Assembly: GCA_025941565.1 (NCBI GenBank)
Contig: JAPCYN010000015.1
Location: forward strand, 1-64,000
Reading direction: 5' to 3'
Length of the DNA stretch: 64,000 bases
Source: Legionella sp. 515359
GTDB lineage: Bacteria; Pseudomonadota; Gammaproteobacteria; Legionellales; Legionellaceae
A program made the position numbers and the translations under genes. Positions 1 to 8,584 of the stretch are shown here, in pieces (position 1 is the stretch's first letter; every line of letters starts with the position of its first letter). Below the pieces are notes generated by a model. That model ran no database searches, had not been told where the DNA came from, and worked only from the letters and a program-made list of their open reading frames with translations.

Positions 1-7
1 TCTGGAT

Positions 8-26
8 CCCGCGGACAAGCCGCGGG
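8..26. repeat. GC-rich palindromic intergenic repeat
   Basis: Perfect 7-bp inverted repeat (cccgcgg, spacer acaag, ccgcggg) that would form a very stable hairpin in an AT-rich neighbourhood. It resembles dispersed GC-rich palindromes common between Legionella genes. Its position beside decayed gene fragments fits a mobile or recombination-prone element, but only one copy is in the window. Confidence 0.6.
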
Positions 27-137
27 ACGTCGGAATAGAGCTGGACTGGTTTTTCAACGATGTGTAGAAGATTCAGCTCATAAATGGGGGAGGGGAATTA
101 ACATCTATTTAATTGAAGCCCGCAGTACTAACAAAAA

Positions 138-478
138 TTAGCTATTTAGCTTATTCTTAACTTCGGGTTCATCCATCTCTTTTTCTGGCGTGCTGCTGGT
201 CGAAAATATGCCTAATTTACTGCAGGTTGCTTCATAATAAAGACGAGTTCTTTGATATTGTCTACATACCATTTCTTGTACTGCTGTAGGTAATATTCCT
301 ATGGTGCCATAGACTTTAGTATAAAGCCCACCTGACCAGTTTAAAGCAGCATATACTGATAAAGCAGGGGAGTCATCACTAAATAGGCAGACGGAGGTTC
401 CTTTAGGGCAACAGCCATATTTATGTAAATCGGCAGAAATTGAGGTAACTCCTTTAACACGAAAATCCATAGGATTCT
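138..478 (-). pseudogene. Sphingosine-1-phosphate lyase fragment (PLP-lysine region)
   Basis: The reading frame begins with [18 protein letters not shown] and continues [19 protein letters not shown], then WSGGLY. This is the signature around the PLP-binding lysine of sphingosine-1-phosphate lyases, a eukaryotic-like enzyme Legionella uses to alter host sphingolipids. Only about 45 of the 450-600 residues of such an enzyme are recognisable. The rest of the frame ([21 protein letters not shown] onward) does not match the family and may come from another gene. The upstream side stops at a junction with an 81-bp piece of the bestrophin-like gene. There is no start region or cofactor-domain remainder, so this is a non-functional remnant. 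Family assignment is firm; the parent gene is unknown. Confidence 0.75.
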
Positions 479-480
479 CA

Positions 481-561
481 CAATTACGTCAAGAAAATAA
501 GCTGCAGCTGGAACAATATTTGGCTTTGGACACTCATATGGCCAATTTGATTGACATGACA
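481..561 (+). repeat. 81-bp exact copy of part of the bestrophin-like gene
   Basis: All 81 bases are identical to 6606-6686, inside the bestrophin-like gene, in the same orientation and codon phase. Identity stops abruptly on both sides (a/t at the left, c/g at the right). The copied frame continues for 14 more codons before a stop at 601. It directly abuts the S1P-lyase remnant, so the junction looks like a recombination scar. Confidence 0.95.
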
Positions 562-608
562 CTTAGCGAAATGTCATTAGAGCTTGAACTCGTTAAGGAA
601 TAGATGGG

Positions 609-824
609 TTGAGTAGAGAAGAACACGATTTAATTTCTGAGTCAGAAAAATTATGTGCGGAGGTTAGAGCTTCGTTAAGAGATGAGATTTTTGTTTCCAA
701 GATAGAATTGTTAAAGGATAATTTTGATAAATTACAACAGAAACACCAAGAATTAGACAGATTTGTGGCCGATCTTGCATTGGTTATTGATTCTTTTGAT
801 AATTCACCAAGGCCAGTCAAGTAA
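609..824 (+). CDS. Small predicted coiled-coil protein, possibly a fragment
   Basis: A 71-residue frame opening with TTG and rich in charged helical residues (SRLEE-like start, then KIELLKDNFDKLQQKHQELD), strongly suggesting a single coiled coil. No ribosome-binding site is convincing, and the only in-frame start is TTG, with stops close upstream. It follows the 81-bp duplicated segment and the S1P-lyase remnant, so it may be the tail of a lost helical protein rather than a working gene. No function is recognised. Confidence 0.25.
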   Translation: MSREEHDLISESEKLCAEVRASLRDEIFVSKIELLKDNFDKLQQKHQELDRFVADLALVIDSFDNSPRPVK

Positions 825-929
825 ATTTAAGTTCATCATGCACGCAAAACCGACACTTGTATATTTATTCCGCATAATATTTGATAGAATTCATGTTCTT
901 TGAGTGGTTATTATAGGGAGAAATGCATT

Positions 930-1793
930 ATGCCAAAACCAGTCGAATTATTGTGGACAGCAATCAAAGAGAAAAAATACGAAGAAGTGATGTCAATTAT
1001 TGAAAAGAATCCCACAGAGGATTTAGTCAATGCACAACATGGTGTCTCAGGTCGTTCGCTATCTGTTTATATTATTAGAACTACAATTGGAACAAATGAA
1101 GAAAAACCAAGAGCGCTTATTGAATATCTTTTAAAACATCCCACAATGGATTGGAGTTACAAAAATCCTAAAATCAGGGAAACAGTAGTTAGCGCACTTG
1201 TGGATGCTGCTGGAACCGATGGAGATTGTACGCTTATTAAAAGTGTCAAAGATCTCCCTGTTTTTATGACAACGGACAATCAATTAACTTATGAGTTAGC
1301 TTTTAAAAATCTTGAAAAAATAAAACGAGTCCATGAAATCGACCTTAAAAAAGGGGGGCCGCAACAAATTGAGCAATCCGGGTTAAAAGTAATGAAATGG
1401 GAAGGGGTGGTCAGTTTAATTCGTGATATCACCATTTTGCATGCAATAAAAACAGATGATTCGGGTTTATTTGAGGCCCTGGAGCAGGTTGGTGGCGAAC
1501 CGCTAGAAAACCTTGGTGAGTTTGGTGGCAATAAGTCGCCCTCATTCCTTTTGGGCGTTGACCAGTCCAATCCTAGAATCAAGGTATGGCGTACAGGTAA
1601 GTTTGAAAAAGAGATTGCTCATCGAGATGATGAACTAAAAGGAGTCAATCAACATCTTCGGAACTTTGGTATATTCCAGGAAAAAACTCTGCGAATTAAT
1701 GCGGAACACGACGCCAAAGCAACTGCTATTCTGGCGCAAGAAGGAGAAGAGAGGCAAGGCCGCATGGAAAATGCTTTGTCGTCTATGAATTGA
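930..1793 (+). CDS. Hypothetical helical protein, effector-like
   Basis: 287 residues. The ATG at 930 follows agggag with a 9-base spacer and is preferred over the TTG at 900. The first 90 residues (LLWTAIKEKKYEEVMSIIEK, then RALIEYLLKHPTMDW) read like degenerate ankyrin-type helix pairs. The middle and tail are helical and highly charged, ending AKATAILAQEGEERQGRMEN. There is no signal peptide or membrane segment, so it is cytosolic or secreted by type IV secretion. Flanking DNA is decayed on the left and carries a kinase gene on the right, so no operon is evident. Effector status is inference from composition and neighbourhood. Confidence 0.8.
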   Translation: MPKPVELLWTAIKEKKYEEVMSIIEKNPTEDLVNAQHGVSGRSLSVYIIRTTIGTNEEKPRALIEYLLKHPTMDWSYKNPKIRETVVSALVDAAGTDGDCTLIKSVKDLPVFMTTDNQLTYELAFKNLEKIKRVHEIDLKKGGPQQIEQSGLKVMKWEGVVSLIRDITILHAIKTDDSGLFEALEQVGGEPLENLGEFGGNKSPSFLLGVDQSNPRIKVWRTGKFEKEIAHRDDELKGVNQHLRNFGIFQEKTLRINAEHDAKATAILAQEGEERQGRMENALSSMN

Positions 1794-1953
1794 TCTCATT
1801 TAATTAAATTATTTGATTAAATAATTTGGTGATTTACGAATAATGGTTGGCCGATTTACGTTGGCCAACTAGGACTGCAATCGTTTCTTCCTGAAAATCC
1901 CCTGCGGTATTTAATTTATAATACAGGGCAATCTGCATCGTTAATGGCTGTAC

Positions 1954-4089
1954 TTAATGATTTCCTAACCAATGATTGATTTCTTGTATGCTCTCTTCAA
2001 TCACCGCTACGACCTGCTCGTAGAGTCGCTCCAGTAAGTGGCGTTGACCGGATTTCCAGTAGCGTTCAAAGTACTGACACGCTATTTTGATTCTAACGGC
2101 ACCCACGTACACAGCACCCCCCTTAATTTTATGAGCCAGTTGTTGTGTCTTGTCCCAGTTGCGGGCGGCATAGGCTTGTTTCATGAGTTCTAAATCTTTA
2201 GGAAGAGAATCATCAACCAGTAACGTTAATGTTTCAGCTAAGAGTGATTCATTACCTGTTGTACGAATCCCCTCTTCGACATCCAGTAAAGGGAACTCGG
2301 AAAGAGCAAATAAAAGTTCGTCGTGGTGTGGCAAGTCAGGTAAATAAGCTTCCCTTTCTGATTGCGTTTCTTGGTGGAGTGCTCCTGGAAGAAAAGCGTT
2401 GATAATATCCATGCAACTTTGTGCGGTCAGTGGTTTAGTCAGTACGGCATTCATGCCTGCTTCAATACACCGTTTTTTATTTTCATCACCGATATGGGCC
2501 GTGAGTGCAATAATGGGGGTATGTGTTTTTCGTGCCAGCTCCTGGATTCGAATTTGATGCGTTACTTGGTAACCGTCCAAATCCGGTAAACCGATGTCCA
2601 TAAAAATTAAGTCATAGTCTTGAGTTTTCCAGAGTTCTACGGCGTGTATTCCTGTTTCTGCACAATCGGCGTCACAGTGTAATTGGGCCAGTATTGATTT
2701 GGCAACGGATTGCGCAATGAGATTATCTTCAACAATCAGTACATGGTATGGGTTTTGTTTTGCATCCGTTTTAATTGGGTTTATTTGCTGAGCATAGGTT
2801 GTTTCATAGGGAGTATCGATGGATTTTTCCAGCTCATCGTCAACTCCCAAAGCATCATCAAGGAGGGGCTCTTGCAAGGGGATAATGCAGGTAAAACAGG
2901 TTCCTGAGCGAACTTCGCTCTCGACATAAATTTCCCCATCCAATTCATCAATAAATTGTTTGACTACAGCTAGCCCCAGGCCTGCTCCTTTATAAATCCC
3001 CTGGTATGACGGGGTAAGGCGTTTGAATTGAACATAAATTTCATGTTGCTTGTCTTTGGGAATTCCAATTCCTGAATCTTCTACCACAAGCTTTAATACA
3101 AGCTTGCCCTCATGACGTTTGGCAAGAAGGGCGGTGAGTTTCACAAAGCCTGTATCCGTAAAATTGAGTGCATTGGCAATTAGCTCCAGGGCTACACGAT
3201 GAAGGCGTACTTTATCGCCAATGACGTATTGGGGTAGGGTGGGATCAATATCCAGTGAAAAGGACAGCTTCTTTTGTGCGGCTCGCGCCCTATTTAATTC
3301 CATCACATGATTTAATGTCGGGTATAAGCTAAATTTTTTCTTCAATTTAGGGATTTCACCCGAGCTGACGCGAATGGCTTCGAGCACTTCATCTAATAAA
3401 TCAAGAAGGGCGTGACTTGAAGCAACGAGATTCTCTGAGTATTCTTGTATGCGAGGATTATCCGATTCCATTTTTAGCAAATCAGCAAAGCCCACAATGC
3501 CAGTTAATGGGGTGCGAATGTCATGGCGCATGTTTTCTAAAAATTCAGTTTTGGCATGGTTTGCTGCTTCGGATTGTTCAATCGCTTTTTTGAGTTCGGC
3601 TTCAATTTTTTTTAAATAGGAAATATCAATGGTATTTCCCACAACGCCTACGATATTACCGTCCTTGTCCCATAACGGCCTTTTTGTTGAGAGTTGGATT
3701 ATTTTTTCCCCATTAGGCAGTTGATTTATTTCTTCTCGGATCATTTCAGTTTTTTTATTCATGACCTCTAAATCGTTTTTTCTGTATTCATCTGCGGTGT
3801 CTTTGCTAAATAATTGGTAATCCGATTTGCCAATGACATCGGCGCGGTCACGAATAAAGCCTATTTGCAAGAGGCTTTGCGCCCCTCGTTTATTGACTCC
3901 TGACCAGATTCCATTTTTATCTTTCCAATAAATATCTCCTGGAAGATTGTCTATTAAATTTTTAAGTTGGAAGTTCTCTGTATCTAACTGACTTATTTGA
4001 TTTCGTTGTTCCTCGATTGTTTTTGCTTGCTCATCAATCTGCTGAAGCAATTTCTTTTGATAGTCATCGTTAATTTCTGTTTTTTTCAT
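1954..4089 (-). CDS. Hybrid sensor histidine kinase (PAS-HisKA-HATPase-REC-HPt)
   Basis: 711 residues with a full phosphorelay. An N-terminal coiled coil (1-45) leads into a PAS domain (about 45-160). HisKA follows with phosphoacceptor His189 in RHDIRTPLTG. The ATPase domain has N306, the G1 box DSGIGIP (338-344) and the G2 box around 368-372. A receiver has Asp498 in LIFMDIGLPD, and an HPt domain has His653 in LAHKIKGGA. This ArcB-like order lacks transmembrane segments, so it should sense a cytoplasmic signal. No response regulator is adjacent; the final acceptor must be elsewhere. A shorter relative without HPt lies at 57026-58711. Confidence 0.95.
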   Translation of the reverse strand: MKKTEINDDYQKKLLQQIDEQAKTIEEQRNQISQLDTENFQLKNLIDNLPGDIYWKDKNGIWSGVNKRGAQSLLQIGFIRDRADVIGKSDYQLFSKDTADEYRKNDLEVMNKKTEMIREEINQLPNGEKIIQLSTKRPLWDKDGNIVGVVGNTIDISYLKKIEAELKKAIEQSEAANHAKTEFLENMRHDIRTPLTGIVGFADLLKMESDNPRIQEYSENLVASSHALLDLLDEVLEAIRVSSGEIPKLKKKFSLYPTLNHVMELNRARAAQKKLSFSLDIDPTLPQYVIGDKVRLHRVALELIANALNFTDTGFVKLTALLAKRHEGKLVLKLVVEDSGIGIPKDKQHEIYVQFKRLTPSYQGIYKGAGLGLAVVKQFIDELDGEIYVESEVRSGTCFTCIIPLQEPLLDDALGVDDELEKSIDTPYETTYAQQINPIKTDAKQNPYHVLIVEDNLIAQSVAKSILAQLHCDADCAETGIHAVELWKTQDYDLIFMDIGLPDLDGYQVTHQIRIQELARKTHTPIIALTAHIGDENKKRCIEAGMNAVLTKPLTAQSCMDIINAFLPGALHQETQSEREAYLPDLPHHDELLFALSEFPLLDVEEGIRTTGNESLLAETLTLLVDDSLPKDLELMKQAYAARNWDKTQQLAHKIKGGAVYVGAVRIKIACQYFERYWKSGQRHLLERLYEQVVAVIEESIQEINHWLGNH

Positions 4090-4280
4090 TCATCAAATCC
4101 GCCTGAGAATTGTGCTTTTATTGAATAAAGAATAGTCAAGGAAGTGCTAATTCGCAACGTGTTGTTTTTATGAAGATAATTTTTAATTTAAAAGTCACTG
4201 TGATTAAAATTTATTGTTGTAGGTTAAAATACAAACTAAAATAAGCCTTTAATAGTGGGCTAATAGAGGGGATTCATTCA

Positions 4281-5645
4281 ATGTATTTACTCCAGAGGGA
4301 CGACTTGAACAAAGAAATAGACCGCATAGAATTTCTCCATATACCTGAGGTTCCTGAGGCTCGCTTGCCTGTTTTGGATGCTCTTTTAGAAAAGGCGTGC
4401 GCCGAGGGAAAAGAAGGCAGTTTAAAGAAAACGGCGGTCTTTTATGTGCATCATCCCTTAAGAACTTCAATCAACGTGATTAATGCGCTGATTTATTTAG
4501 GCACAAAGCCAGGGAATATTTTTATTTTAGGAAAGCGCTATTCCGAATGTGAATCTGTGGTTCGTGCATTGGTAGCAAAAGGAGTTCACTATCAACCGTG
4601 TTCCATTCAAACTGGGGTTGGCCAGTACTCATTCAGCTTCATTCGCGACATTAATTGGTTGTGGGCTAAATTGATTGAGGAGCTTGATGATGAAGTGGAA
4701 GAAATTCTCATTATGGATCACGGAGGGCATGCAATTACTTATTTACCCTTAATGCTGCTGAAACGTTACAAAATCATAGGCATTGAAAAAACAACTGCGG
4801 GATTCATTAATAGTGAGCAACGTGGACTTCCGCCTATTCCCATCATCGATGTCGCCAACAGTGCTGCGAAACGTTTTTTGGAATCTCCTTTAATTGCAGA
4901 AGCGGTCGTAAATAAAATAGTGTCTTATTTACCTAAAAACATCAATGATTTTGTTTTTGGTGTGGTAGGGCTTGGCGCAATAGGAAATGCGGTGGTACGC
5001 CGATTGCACATACTCGGATGTCGATTGGTCGTCCATGACATCAATGCCGAGCAACGACACGTCCTGGATAATTCAAAAGACATTATTTTTACCTCGGATT
5101 TGAGTGCGCTTATTGCGTCTTCTGACTATATTTTTGGGTGCAGTGGTCGTGATATTTCCGAGGGGCAATTAGAGCAATTTAACCTGGCAACCCGAGATAA
5201 AACGCTGATTAGCTGTTCTTCTGAGGATAAGGAGTATTTGTCGTTGCTGCGCCTGATTAATCAACGTGCAACCGATGTGTTTGATCCTCTGGATGATCTT
5301 GAATTTAAGACCACATTGGGTGCTTCCATTCATCTTTTGCGCGGTGGATTTCCAGTGAATTTTGACCATTCTGGAGAGTCTGTTCCTGCAAACGACATAC
5401 AACTAATCCGTTCATTGGTAGTGGCTGCTGTAGTGCAGGCAACGGAATATTTTAAAAATCCCTCCATAGAAAACGGAGTATATGCTCTTGATTCCGCAGC
5501 TCAGCGTTTTGTTATTCAAGAATGGTTCAAGCATCAAAATAAATCGAGAGTAACCCCCGAAGAGTGCTCCCATTTTTTGGATGAAGATTGGCTCGCTAGA
5601 CATTCGAATGGTTTAAAAATGAGATCATCACAACAAATTGTGTAA
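4281..5645 (+). CDS. SAHH-like NAD-binding protein
   Basis: 454 residues. The C-terminal half holds a Rossmann dinucleotide site, VVGLGAIGNAVVRRL (glycines from about residue 230). The preceding GIEKTTAG (167-174) and DHGGH (146-150) resemble active-site segments of S-adenosylhomocysteine hydrolase. Overall it reads as a divergent member of that fold rather than a housekeeping SAHH, whose sequence is normally far more conserved. The substrate is unknown. It stands alone, divergent from the hybrid kinase upstream. It could act on a nucleoside thioether or be a 2-hydroxyacid-dehydrogenase-like enzyme; fold confidence is high, reaction confidence low. Confidence 0.75.
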   Translation: MYLLQRDDLNKEIDRIEFLHIPEVPEARLPVLDALLEKACAEGKEGSLKKTAVFYVHHPLRTSINVINALIYLGTKPGNIFILGKRYSECESVVRALVAKGVHYQPCSIQTGVGQYSFSFIRDINWLWAKLIEELDDEVEEILIMDHGGHAITYLPLMLLKRYKIIGIEKTTAGFINSEQRGLPPIPIIDVANSAAKRFLESPLIAEAVVNKIVSYLPKNINDFVFGVVGLGAIGNAVVRRLHILGCRLVVHDINAEQRHVLDNSKDIIFTSDLSALIASSDYIFGCSGRDISEGQLEQFNLATRDKTLISCSSEDKEYLSLLRLINQRATDVFDPLDDLEFKTTLGASIHLLRGGFPVNFDHSGESVPANDIQLIRSLVVAAVVQATEYFKNPSIENGVYALDSAAQRFVIQEWFKHQNKSRVTPEECSHFLDEDWLARHSNGLKMRSSQQIV

Positions 5646-5772
5646 CCCAGAGTCATAAAGTCAATTAAATCTGAGACTTAGCACCAACCGGCTAATCAGG
5701 ATGTGTCATAAAAAAGCGTATCAGGGGTATTCATTTTATAATGCCCCGATTAGGTGTTCTCAGGATATTTCA

Positions 5773-5977
5773 ATGAGGTATATTGTTTGGTTATTACTGG
5801 TTTGTTCCTTCTCCTTATCTGCTGAATCCCCAAAATCCTTTTCACAGGCAAAAAAAATAGCCCACCAAATCTTTGCCAGTACTTTGATTATTTGGATGCT
5901 CCCATGATATTTATCTTGCCAATTCTGACGTTTCATCAAATCCTTCAAGACCACTGTTTAAGAGTTCGATAATATAA
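5773..5977 (+). pseudogene. endA (endonuclease I) start fused to a second gene fragment
   Basis: From the ATG at 5773 the frame gives a signal peptide (MRYIVWLLLVCSFSLSAES) followed by PKSFSQAKKIAHQIFA, matching the start of mature endonuclease I (EndA), a periplasmic DNase. The match ends abruptly after about 35 residues. The next bases, in other frames, read YFDYLDAP and then IYLANSDVSSNPSRPLFKS to a stop at 5975-5977. That resembles the C-terminal end of an alpha-keto-acid dehydrogenase E1-beta-type subunit with one small frameshift. Neither product is functional. The EndA match is good; the second is tentative. Confidence 0.55.
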
Positions 5978-6113
5978 GTAAACATGAATACATCCTTTTA
6001 TTTAATTGAGTGCGCATATTAAACTTTTTCAACGACTTATGTCACGAGTTGAAGAATTTTGCTTCATGATAGCACTCAAGTTACACTGTATTTTTTTATG
6101 AAGAGCAGCATCG

Positions 6114-6968
6114 ATGAAACTGAAATCACATAATCTGTTAACTTGGGTGCCTCATCTTTTCTTGTTTTATAAAGAAAAAGTGTTTCGAAAATTATTACCA
6201 ATAACGGTAATTATCATTCTATATGCTGTAATAATCGCATATTTTTTTGAAAATGCGACACGTTATAACCTGGGTCAATTCCATCTGATCTTTAGCTTTA
6301 TCCTCACCATCATTATTAGTTTCAGAGTGAACACGAGTTATTCACGTTGGTGGGAAGGACGAATTTTGTGGGGTTCAATTGTTAATAATTGTAGAAATTT
6401 GGGTTTAAAGTTTGATGCTTTTATTGGGTTGCAGCAATGCCCTGATTTTTATGAATTGTTGAAAAAATTACCTGTTATTATCAAAGCCCATTTACGTAAA
6501 GAAAATAGAGAAATTCAAACGGAGTTACTCGACTTATGTATTCATGAATTTGAGGGAAAAAATCCAGTTCTTTTGGTAACCCAAAAAATGTATCGGATTC
6601 TTAATCAATTACGTCAAGAAAATAAGCTGCAGCTGGAACAATATTTGGCTTTGGACACTCATATGGCCAATTTGATTGACATGACAGGAGGCTGTGAACG
6701 AATCGCCAATACTCATGTGCCCCATGCTTTTGCTTTTTTTGTGAAGCAAGCATTACTTTTCTATGCCCTCATGTTTCCGTTTGGTTGGATAGATACATTC
6801 GGGTTTTTGATTATTCCAATGATGGTGATGATCGTATATATTTTATTGGGTTTGGAAATATTATCTGAGGAGTTGGAAGAACCTTTTGGTAAAGATGATA
6901 ACGATTTGCCTTTAAGTAGCATTGCAAAAAACATTGTTCGAAATGTAGAGCAAATAGCTGAATCCTAG
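6114..6968 (+). CDS. Bestrophin-like anion channel (UPF0187/RFP-TM)
   Basis: 284 residues, the usual size for bacterial bestrophins. The family hallmark SFRVNTSYSRWWEGRILWG lies near residues 75-95, after two N-terminal membrane helices. Two more hydrophobic helices (about 200-245) precede a charged C-terminal tail, including EELEEPFGKDDNDLP, where PFG..DND matches the conserved bestrophin element. These proteins form pentameric inner-membrane channels. The ribosome-binding site is weak. A segment of this gene (6606-6686) is copied at 481-561. No functional partner is adjacent. Confidence 0.88.
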   Translation: MKLKSHNLLTWVPHLFLFYKEKVFRKLLPITVIIILYAVIIAYFFENATRYNLGQFHLIFSFILTIIISFRVNTSYSRWWEGRILWGSIVNNCRNLGLKFDAFIGLQQCPDFYELLKKLPVIIKAHLRKENREIQTELLDLCIHEFEGKNPVLLVTQKMYRILNQLRQENKLQLEQYLALDTHMANLIDMTGGCERIANTHVPHAFAFFVKQALLFYALMFPFGWIDTFGFLIIPMMVMIVYILLGLEILSEELEEPFGKDDNDLPLSSIAKNIVRNVEQIAES

Positions 6969-6992
6969 ATGAGGTTAAGAATTCGTGTACTG

Positions 6993-7010
6993 CATACCAC
7001 TTGTGGTATG
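6993..7010. promoter_or_regulatory. 18-bp perfect palindrome
   Basis: CATACCACTTGTGGTATG is a perfect palindrome about 25 bases after the bestrophin-like gene. The 2-base centre is too tight for a normal terminator loop and no T-tract follows. It could be a dimeric-regulator operator for the gene at 7178 or a weak hairpin. Function is inferred only from symmetry. Confidence 0.4.
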
Positions 7011-7177
7011 TTGTTGTGTGCTCTTGAAAAATAAAAATACATAGGTTAATTTTTTAATAAAAACAATTTAGTACCTATACTATAAAATCGAATATAAATT
7101 GACAGCAACAGCCCAAGAATAATCTGCATATATAATCCCTGAAGCTGCGATGTGTGTCATGAGACAAGGAGGCTCAA

Positions 7178-7813
7178 ATGATAAGTAAACATAAATCAGA
7201 GCAAGAACACTGCCATATCCATCCCAATAAACGTATTTCCTGGACCGCTATTTTTGTTGGTGCATTAACGGCACTGGGCCTCAGTTTTTTATTGAATCTT
7301 TTCGGAATTGCTATAGGGTTAAGTGCTTTTAAAACGATGAGTAATGGCTCAGTCATCGTGGTTATCGGGGGAATGCTGGGAATAATTATTGGGGTTGTTA
7401 TCTCAACAGTTGTTGCGGGTTATGCTGCGGGTTATTTAGGCCGTTTGTATTGTCCTGAGCGTAATTTAGGAATCATTTATGGTTTTATTACCTGGGTAAT
7501 GGCTTTAATACTGGGGGCTGCGCTGATAGGTCTTTTAAGTCAATATGTAGTAACCTATACTAATTCCATTTCCCGTACTGTAGTGGCAGTTCCAATTACA
7601 GTGAATCAAATTTCCACTCCTGTAGGTACTACCAAAATTTCTTCATCAACAAAGAATGGCCAGAAAGAAGCTATAGTAGAGGTCAATGTGACCCCAACAA
7701 ATCTTGCTTCAGGTGCATTTATAATTTTCACGCTGTTTCTCTTGGGTGCTATATTCACTTGTGTTGGCGCGAGTTGGGGAATGCATTGCAAGAGGGATGA
7801 TGGATCATTGTGA
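7178..7813 (+). CDS. Small polytopic membrane protein
   Basis: 211 residues. The start is set by a textbook aaggagg seven bases before ATG. A short histidine-containing N-terminus (about 1-20) is followed by hydrophobic helices rich in glycine and alanine (about 22-48, 57-84, 97-125), a soluble segment of threonine- and serine-rich sequence (about 130-180), and a last helix (about 183-205). The glycine zippers resemble small TIGR04086/YrzE-type membrane proteins. The role is unknown. It is transcribed alone and ends at a bidirectional terminator shared with the convergent secreted-protein gene. Confidence 0.8.
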   Translation: MISKHKSEQEHCHIHPNKRISWTAIFVGALTALGLSFLLNLFGIAIGLSAFKTMSNGSVIVVIGGMLGIIIGVVISTVVAGYAAGYLGRLYCPERNLGIIYGFITWVMALILGAALIGLLSQYVVTYTNSISRTVVAVPITVNQISTPVGTTKISSSTKNGQKEAIVEVNVTPTNLASGAFIIFTLFLLGAIFTCVGASWGMHCKRDDGSL

Positions 7814-7832
7814 CAGTGAGTATCACATTTCA

Positions 7833-7864
7833 TTTTGCCTACTTCCGGAAGGGTGTAGGCAAAA
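7833..7864. terminator. Bidirectional rho-independent terminator
   Basis: TTTTGCCTAC pairs perfectly with GTAGGCAAAA across a 12-base loop, with A- and T-tracts on the outer sides. It sits between convergent genes ending at 7813 and 7874. Confidence 0.8.
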
Positions 7865-7873
7865 AAATTCCAA

Positions 7874-8272
7874 TTAATTCGTGCAATTAAAATCGTAAGG
7901 AAATACCACGGAAACACTGTTATCGGGAGCATTTAAAATAACAGGTCCTGCTTTTAAAACACATTGACCAATAGCCGGTCCTTGAAACAAGGAATAGTTT
8001 GGCGTTGAATACACGGTTGCACTGATTGTCAGAGGGGCTGGGGAGCACGGCAATCCATCGATAAATTGAGGTGCCTTTCCACCGATCAGCGTAAGAGACT
8101 TACTTAATCCAAATGCATTAGTTACATTAAATGCGACATTTTGATCAAATTGCACGGGTGGTGTAGCAACAGCAACTTCCACCTTGCAACTCAGCTCTTC
8201 ATTTGCATAAGCAGGAAGAAAAACAGATAAGTTAATCATCGAAAGCGTGGTGATTATCATTTTTTTCAACAT
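7874..8272 (-). CDS. Secreted hypothetical protein
   Basis: 132 residues. A clear Sec signal peptide (about 1-23, ending PAYA before NEELSC) precedes a mature domain of alternating hydrophobic and polar residues that looks all-beta. It has four cysteines (in ELSCK, LPCSP, GQCVL and FNCTN), which could make two disulfides in the periplasm or outside the cell. ATG follows caggagtttgtt on the coding strand, a good ribosome-binding site. No family is recognised; it is conserved-looking and likely real. Confidence 0.8.
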   Translation of the reverse strand: MLKKMIITTLSMINLSVFLPAYANEELSCKVEVAVATPPVQFDQNVAFNVTNAFGLSKSLTLIGGKAPQFIDGLPCSPAPLTISATVYSTPNYSLFQGPAIGQCVLKAGPVILNAPDNSVSVVFPYDFNCTN

Positions 8273-8584
8273 AACAAACTCCTGATTTTAAATTATTATT
8301 TCGATTTAATCGATGAGCTACTCATTCATGCCGGGTTCAACCGAATAACATATTGTTTCATAAATGCCCGCATCAATGTCCCTATCATGTACCACAAGAT
8401 AGGTTATAAATCTATCAATTCAGAAAAAAAAATCACTTATAGCTGATTTTCAGTGCACAAGTTGGTGGAACACCGACCAATTTAACTCGTGATGTATTTT
8501 TCTCATTGGAAAATTTTTTGAACCTGCTATATTAGTGAAAACCTAGAGTAATGAAGGTTAATATCAATAGAATAAAGGGAAATA
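8273..8584. other. Intergenic region between divergent secreted-protein genes
   Basis: A 312-bp AT-rich gap from which both flanking genes must be transcribed outward. No gene, clear operator or RNA was seen. A run of nine A residues lies near 8425. Confidence 0.5.

Noticed and set aside
341-562. 73-residue minus-strand frame
   Set aside because: It spans the junction between the S1P-lyase relic and the 81-bp duplicate and is antisense to both; an artefact.
7606-7932. 108-residue minus-strand frame
   Set aside because: Antisense to a good gene and crosses the bidirectional terminator.
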